This document shows, piece after piece, positions 61,083 to 64,000 of a stretch of 64,000 nucleotides of DNA. The translations under genes were made by a program, and so were the position numbers. The notes under the pieces were generated by a model. The model was given only the letters and a program-made list of their open reading frames with translations. It made no database searches and was not told the DNA's origin. Positions within the stretch are counted from its first letter, which is position 1. Every line of letters begins with the position of its first letter. The DNA is from Bovifimicola ammoniilytica. GTDB taxonomy: Bacteria; Bacillota; Clostridia; Lachnospirales; Lachnospiraceae. The stretch is taken from contig NZ_JAOQJN010000006.1 of the NCBI RefSeq assembly GCF_025567085.1, positions 62,001 to 126,000 of the forward strand. Reading direction: 5' to 3'.

Positions 61083-61634
61083 ATGGCAGAGATGAAAAAT
61101 ATCTGCGGAAAGATCCCGATGGACTTACATGAGAAAGTAAGAGAAGAGATTGAACTCACAGAAAGCAGCACACAAAAATTTTTACAACAGGTCATTGAAG
61201 AACATTTCAACAGAGTGGAAGGAAAAGGAGAAATAAGCATGGGAGCAGTAAGAACAGTAGCAGTACAGGTATCAGAGGAATTATTCCAGAGATTAAAAGT
61301 AGTCATCGGAAAGAAACACATGAAACAGAAAGACTTCTTAATTCAGATTATAGAAGAAGCACTGGAAAAGGTAGAGGTCGAATGGCAAAGCAAAGAGCAG
61401 CCTGAAGAATCCGAACAGACAACTGGAGAATTGGGAACAGAAGAAACTCAACCGGAAGAAAGAACTGAGCCGGAAAGGGAAAGTGAACCAGAAGAGGAAG
61501 CCGAACCGGATGGAGAAAGTGAACCGAAAGAGGAAAACAAACCAGAAGGGGAAAGTGAACCGGAAGAGGAAACTGAACCAGAAGGAGAGACTGATCCGGA
61601 AGAATCCAAAGCAGAAGAACCAACAGAATGGTAA
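61083..61634 (+). CDS. Tandem RHH-like protein with Glu/Pro-rich repeat tail
   Basis: About 183 residues. Two similar helical segments, KIPMDLHEKVREEIEL...FLQQVIEEHF (about 8-41) and VQVSEELFQRLKVVIGKK...FLIQIIEEAL (about 55-92), each look like ribbon-helix-helix units, so one chain could imitate an RHH dimer. From about residue 103 the tail is made of degenerate 6-residue repeats (EPEEES-, EPEGES-type), strongly acidic. Start at 61083 behind GGAGAAAGG. Probably a DNA-binding accessory protein of the element. Confidence 0.6.
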   Translation: MAEMKNICGKIPMDLHEKVREEIELTESSTQKFLQQVIEEHFNRVEGKGEISMGAVRTVAVQVSEELFQRLKVVIGKKHMKQKDFLIQIIEEALEKVEVEWQSKEQPEESEQTTGELGTEETQPEERTEPERESEPEEEAEPDGESEPKEENKPEGESEPEEETEPEGETDPEESKAEEPTEW

Positions 61635-61704
61635 CCAATTGATACAGAATAACGAAGGGCGGTATGAGAGATCATGCCGCCTGTTTTTATCAGCAAAAAG
61701 GAGG

Positions 61705-63000
61705 TTGATAGCCGCAACCATTCAATTTTTTGATCTCTTTAGCGGAATCGGGGGATTTCGTGAAGGCTTAAGACGGGCAGGAAACTTTGTCTGTGTCGGA
61801 CATTGCGAGGTGGATACTTATGCGGATAAGAACTACCGATTGCTGTTTGATACGGAAGGGGAGTGGTATTGTAATGACGCAAGAACAATCGAACCAGAAC
61901 GAATGCCAGATTTTGATTTACTCTGTGCAGGATTTCCTTGCCAGGCATTCTCTATCGCCGGAAAGCGAGAAGGATTTGCAGATGCAAGAGGAACCCTCTT
62001 TTTCGAGATTGCCCGGCTTCTTAAAGCTAAAAGACCCCAGTATTTTATCCTTGAAAATGTTCCCGGTCTGCTTTCGCATGACAAGGGGCGGACATTTTGC
62101 ACCATCCTCAGTACGCTTTCGCAACTGGGGTACCATGTCGAATGGAAAGTGCTTAACAGCAAGGATTTCGGAGTCCCCCAAGCAAGGAAACGGGTGTATA
62201 TTGTCGGATATCTTGATTTCAGATGTGCCGGAAAAATATTACCTGAACCAGAAACAAATGGAGCAGCTCTTGTTCAAATCCGGGCAGGAAGTCAGGGGAA
62301 AAGAGTCTACAGTCCCAAAGGACTAAGCTGTACCCTGACATCACAGGCAGGTGGAATGGGCGGCAAGACAGGATTATATGATGTAGGTGTTCCAATCAAA
62401 GAGAATACAAAACTCGGCTACAAACTTGCAAGAGAAGGGGACAGCATCGATCTGGGCTATGCGAATCTCAACAGCAGGAGAGGAAGAGTCGGACACCAGA
62501 TTGCACATACCCTGACAACAGGTATCCAACAGGGAACACTTCATTTTGTAGATTTGTCTCCGCCACCACTGGTAACTGAAGAATGCAGAAGCCTTAATAC
62601 CCGACAATGTGGAATCCATAAATACAAAGGAGAATGTTCCGGCGTATTAAGTGAAGAAGGGGCAAGAGCAGTCCTTACACCAGCCAAAGAAAATGTCCGT
62701 CAGAACGGCAGACGCATGAAAGAACCAGAAGAACCGATGTTTACAATTACTGCAACCGATCGTCATGGCATCTTGTATCACGGAAGAATAAGAAGATTAG
62801 TTCCAAGGGAATGTCTGCGACTGCAGGGGTATTATGATTGGCAAATAAATAAAATCATAGACAGCACTTCTGATGCACAGCTTTATAAACAGGCTGGAAA
62901 CGGAGTAACTGTCAATGTTATCGAGGCAATTGGCAGATTGTTACAAAAGGCAGACTCCGAACTCAACACACAGGAAGTGTCTGAGAAAGGAATCCATTAG
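61705..63000 (+). CDS. DNA (cytosine-5) methyltransferase
   Basis: Transfers methyl from SAM to C5 of cytosine; mobile elements use such enzymes to evade restriction. About 431 residues. Motif I FDLFSGIGGFREGLRRAG, motif IV AGFPCQAFSIAGKREGF with the catalytic Cys, VI ENVPGLL, VIII QARKRVYIVG, variable region, then IX-X RRLVPRECLRLQGY and YKQAGNGVTVNV: complete. The start is unclear. The frame is open far upstream through the previous gene's repeats; TTG 61705 directly abuts AAAGGAGG, and ATT 61720, giving the typical IQFFDLF beginning, is an alternative. No cognate endonuclease is seen. Confidence 0.92.
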   Translation: MIAATIQFFDLFSGIGGFREGLRRAGNFVCVGHCEVDTYADKNYRLLFDTEGEWYCNDARTIEPERMPDFDLLCAGFPCQAFSIAGKREGFADARGTLFFEIARLLKAKRPQYFILENVPGLLSHDKGRTFCTILSTLSQLGYHVEWKVLNSKDFGVPQARKRVYIVGYLDFRCAGKILPEPETNGAALVQIRAGSQGKRVYSPKGLSCTLTSQAGGMGGKTGLYDVGVPIKENTKLGYKLAREGDSIDLGYANLNSRRGRVGHQIAHTLTTGIQQGTLHFVDLSPPPLVTEECRSLNTRQCGIHKYKGECSGVLSEEGARAVLTPAKENVRQNGRRMKEPEEPMFTITATDRHGILYHGRIRRLVPRECLRLQGYYDWQINKIIDSTSDAQLYKQAGNGVTVNVIEAIGRLLQKADSELNTQEVSEKGIH

Positions 63001-63002
63001 GC

Positions 63003-63959
63003 ATGATCGGTATAAAAGACCAATACTTTGGCACAGAAATCGAGATGACAGGAATTACCAGACAACGTGCTGCAGAACTTGTTGCTGAAATGTTTGGAAC
63101 AGAAGCATATTATGACGGCACTACTTATGGAGTCTGGTCAGTGATAGATTTGGAAGGAAAAAAGTGGAAATTTATGTCTGATGGGAGCATTTATACACAA
63201 CGAAAAGTATACGGTCGAATTGTAGACGCAGGTGGAGAATATTCAACAGAAATGGTATCTCCGAAATTATCCTATGATGAAATGGGTAAGTTACAGGAAG
63301 TAGTACGATGTCTGCGACAGCATGGCGGTTTTGTAAATGAGTCCTGTGGTCAGCATGTTCATGTAGATGCATCGAATCATACACCGCAGAGTCTGAAAAA
63401 TGCACTGACAATTATGTATGCAAAGGAAGATATTCTGTTCAAAGCACTGAAAGTGCAGGAGAGAAGAGCAAATAGTTATTGTCAGAGGGTGCGACCGGAG
63501 GTATTGGAGAAAATCCGAAAAATACCAAATAAATCAATCACAATGGACCGAGTAAGAAATGTCTGGTATGGAGGCAGGGATGGAAGTCATACCCATTATG
63601 ATCATACCCGTTATTATGCTCTGAATCTTCATGCTGTGTTTTCAAAAGGAACTTTGGAATGGCGCTGTTTTGAAAGCACACTTCATGCAGGAAAGGTAAG
63701 AGCAAATATTACTCTGGCATTAGCCATTTCCGCACAGGCGATCAATCAGAGATCGACACAGATGAAAAAGACACTGATATCAGAAAATCCAGCATTTACA
63801 TTTCGTACATTTTTATTGAGACTTGGGTTAATTGGAGACGAATATAAAAATGTCCGAAAACATTTGCTGGCAAATCTGGATGGTGATCTTGCGTGGAGAT
63901 ATGATAAAAGCACGTATGAGTGTTTGAAGAAAAATCAAAGGACAGAAGGAGTCAGATAG
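63003..63959 (+). CDS. Amidoligase family protein
   Basis: 318 residues, member of the Amidoligase_2 (COOH-NH2 ligase, glutamine-synthetase-like fold) group. Signatures: YFGTEIEMTGITR at the N-terminus, FMSDGSI, GGEYSTEMVSPKL, CGQHVHVD (metal His pair, about 118) and NLHAVFSKGTLEWRCFESTLH. It should make amide bonds using ATP; the target is unknown and is thought to be peptides, cell wall or tags. It starts 3 bp after the methyltransferase gene and is followed by a gamma-glutamylcyclotransferase gene, the classical pairing for this family. Confidence 0.88.
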   Translation: MIGIKDQYFGTEIEMTGITRQRAAELVAEMFGTEAYYDGTTYGVWSVIDLEGKKWKFMSDGSIYTQRKVYGRIVDAGGEYSTEMVSPKLSYDEMGKLQEVVRCLRQHGGFVNESCGQHVHVDASNHTPQSLKNALTIMYAKEDILFKALKVQERRANSYCQRVRPEVLEKIRKIPNKSITMDRVRNVWYGGRDGSHTHYDHTRYYALNLHAVFSKGTLEWRCFESTLHAGKVRANITLALAISAQAINQRSTQMKKTLISENPAFTFRTFLLRLGLIGDEYKNVRKHLLANLDGDLAWRYDKSTYECLKKNQRTEGVR

Positions 63960-63971
63960 AGGTGAGAAAAA

Positions 63972-64000
63972 ATGGAAGATAGATATTACTTCGCTTATGG
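63972..64000 (+). CDS. Gamma-glutamylcyclotransferase-like protein, 5' end only
   Basis: ATG behind AGAGGTGAG at 7 bp; the nine complete codons read MEDRYYFAY, then G, matching the YFAYGSN start of the GGCT/AIG2 fold. The window ends here. It pairs with the amidoligase: one makes gamma-amide bonds, the other can release them as 5-oxoproline. Confidence 0.65.

Larger units (their letters stand above)
58781..64000. mobile_element. Left part of a probable integrative/conjugative element or plasmid-derived region
   Basis: GC content and codon choice differ from the AT-rich chromosome on the left, most clearly from about 59.5 kb. The gene set (XRE control gene at the edge, ParM-like filament protein with small partner, RHH-like protein, C5 methyltransferase, amidoligase and gamma-glutamylcyclotransferase) is that of conjugative elements in Firmicutes. 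No integrase, relaxase or attachment site is visible in the window, so the boundary is approximate. Confidence 0.6.

Noticed and set aside
61348..61721. Overlapping minus-strand frames of 89-127 codons
   Set aside because: They only mirror the Glu/Pro repeat DNA; repetition keeps several frames open.
1..64000. tRNA or rRNA genes
   Set aside because: No cloverleaf with the usual TTCGA-type arm and CCA end, and no rRNA-like conserved sequence, was recognised by eye; a tRNA search program would settle this.

Overview
The window is a low-GC, AT-rich chromosome segment of a Firmicute. Strong GGAGG-type ribosome sites, the Clostridia-type serC-serA-DUF1015 run, pyruvate phosphate dikinase, a DUF6106-like protein, a PadR/membrane-protein pair and a YjfB protein point to an anaerobic gut Clostridium relative, most likely Lachnospiraceae (compare the Lachnospira/Eubacterium eligens group). 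The family assignment is inference; no rRNA or tRNA gene was seen.

Positions 1-32 kb are mainly housekeeping. Branched-chain amino acid synthesis (ilvD, cut by the window edge, and ilvB) is followed by serine synthesis (serC, serA) and a DUF1015 gene. Next come a Fur-family regulator and a zinc/manganese-type ABC importer (binding lipoprotein, ATPase, permease) behind a promoter flanked by two matching palindromes. Then follow a membrane-anchored transglutaminase-like protein, an ABC-F ATPase, a radical SAM activase-like protein, M18 aminopeptidase, lepA, hemW, a PadR regulator with two operators and its membrane partner, ppdK, a metNIQ methionine importer and an alpha/beta hydrolase.

Positions 33-39.3 kb hold a four-gene surface cluster: three lipoproteins, one of them an M4 (thermolysin-like) protease, plus one membrane-anchored protein. 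Positions 39.6-42.8 kb carry a DUF438/hemerythrin/PAS sensor, an HNH nuclease and a YjfB peptide.

Positions 43-58.3 kb look like a defence and genome-plasticity island. It has an R2K-like ATP-grasp protein, a Schlafen/AlbA_2 protein, and a complete Wadjet-type (JetABCD, type III-like) SMC anti-plasmid operon led by an uncharacterised 126-residue protein. A phosphoprotein phosphatase/ADP-ribosylglycohydrolase gene is coupled to jetD by an ATGA overlap but is split by one in-frame TAG. A macrodomain protein with an unassigned N-terminal domain lies between 279-bp direct repeats that duplicate the start of a lysR gene. Several genes here are truncated or duplicated.

From about 58.4 kb to the right edge, base composition rises in GC and gene content changes to that of an integrative or conjugative element or plasmid: XRE regulator, ParM-like filament protein with a small partner, RHH-like protein with Glu/Pro repeats, C5 cytosine methyltransferase, and an amidoligase followed by the start of a gamma-glutamylcyclotransferase.

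Between genes there are repeated structured elements: a modular hairpin leader placed just upstream of five genes, a GC-rich 137-bp multi-hairpin element in two copies, and a 196-bp long inverted repeat.
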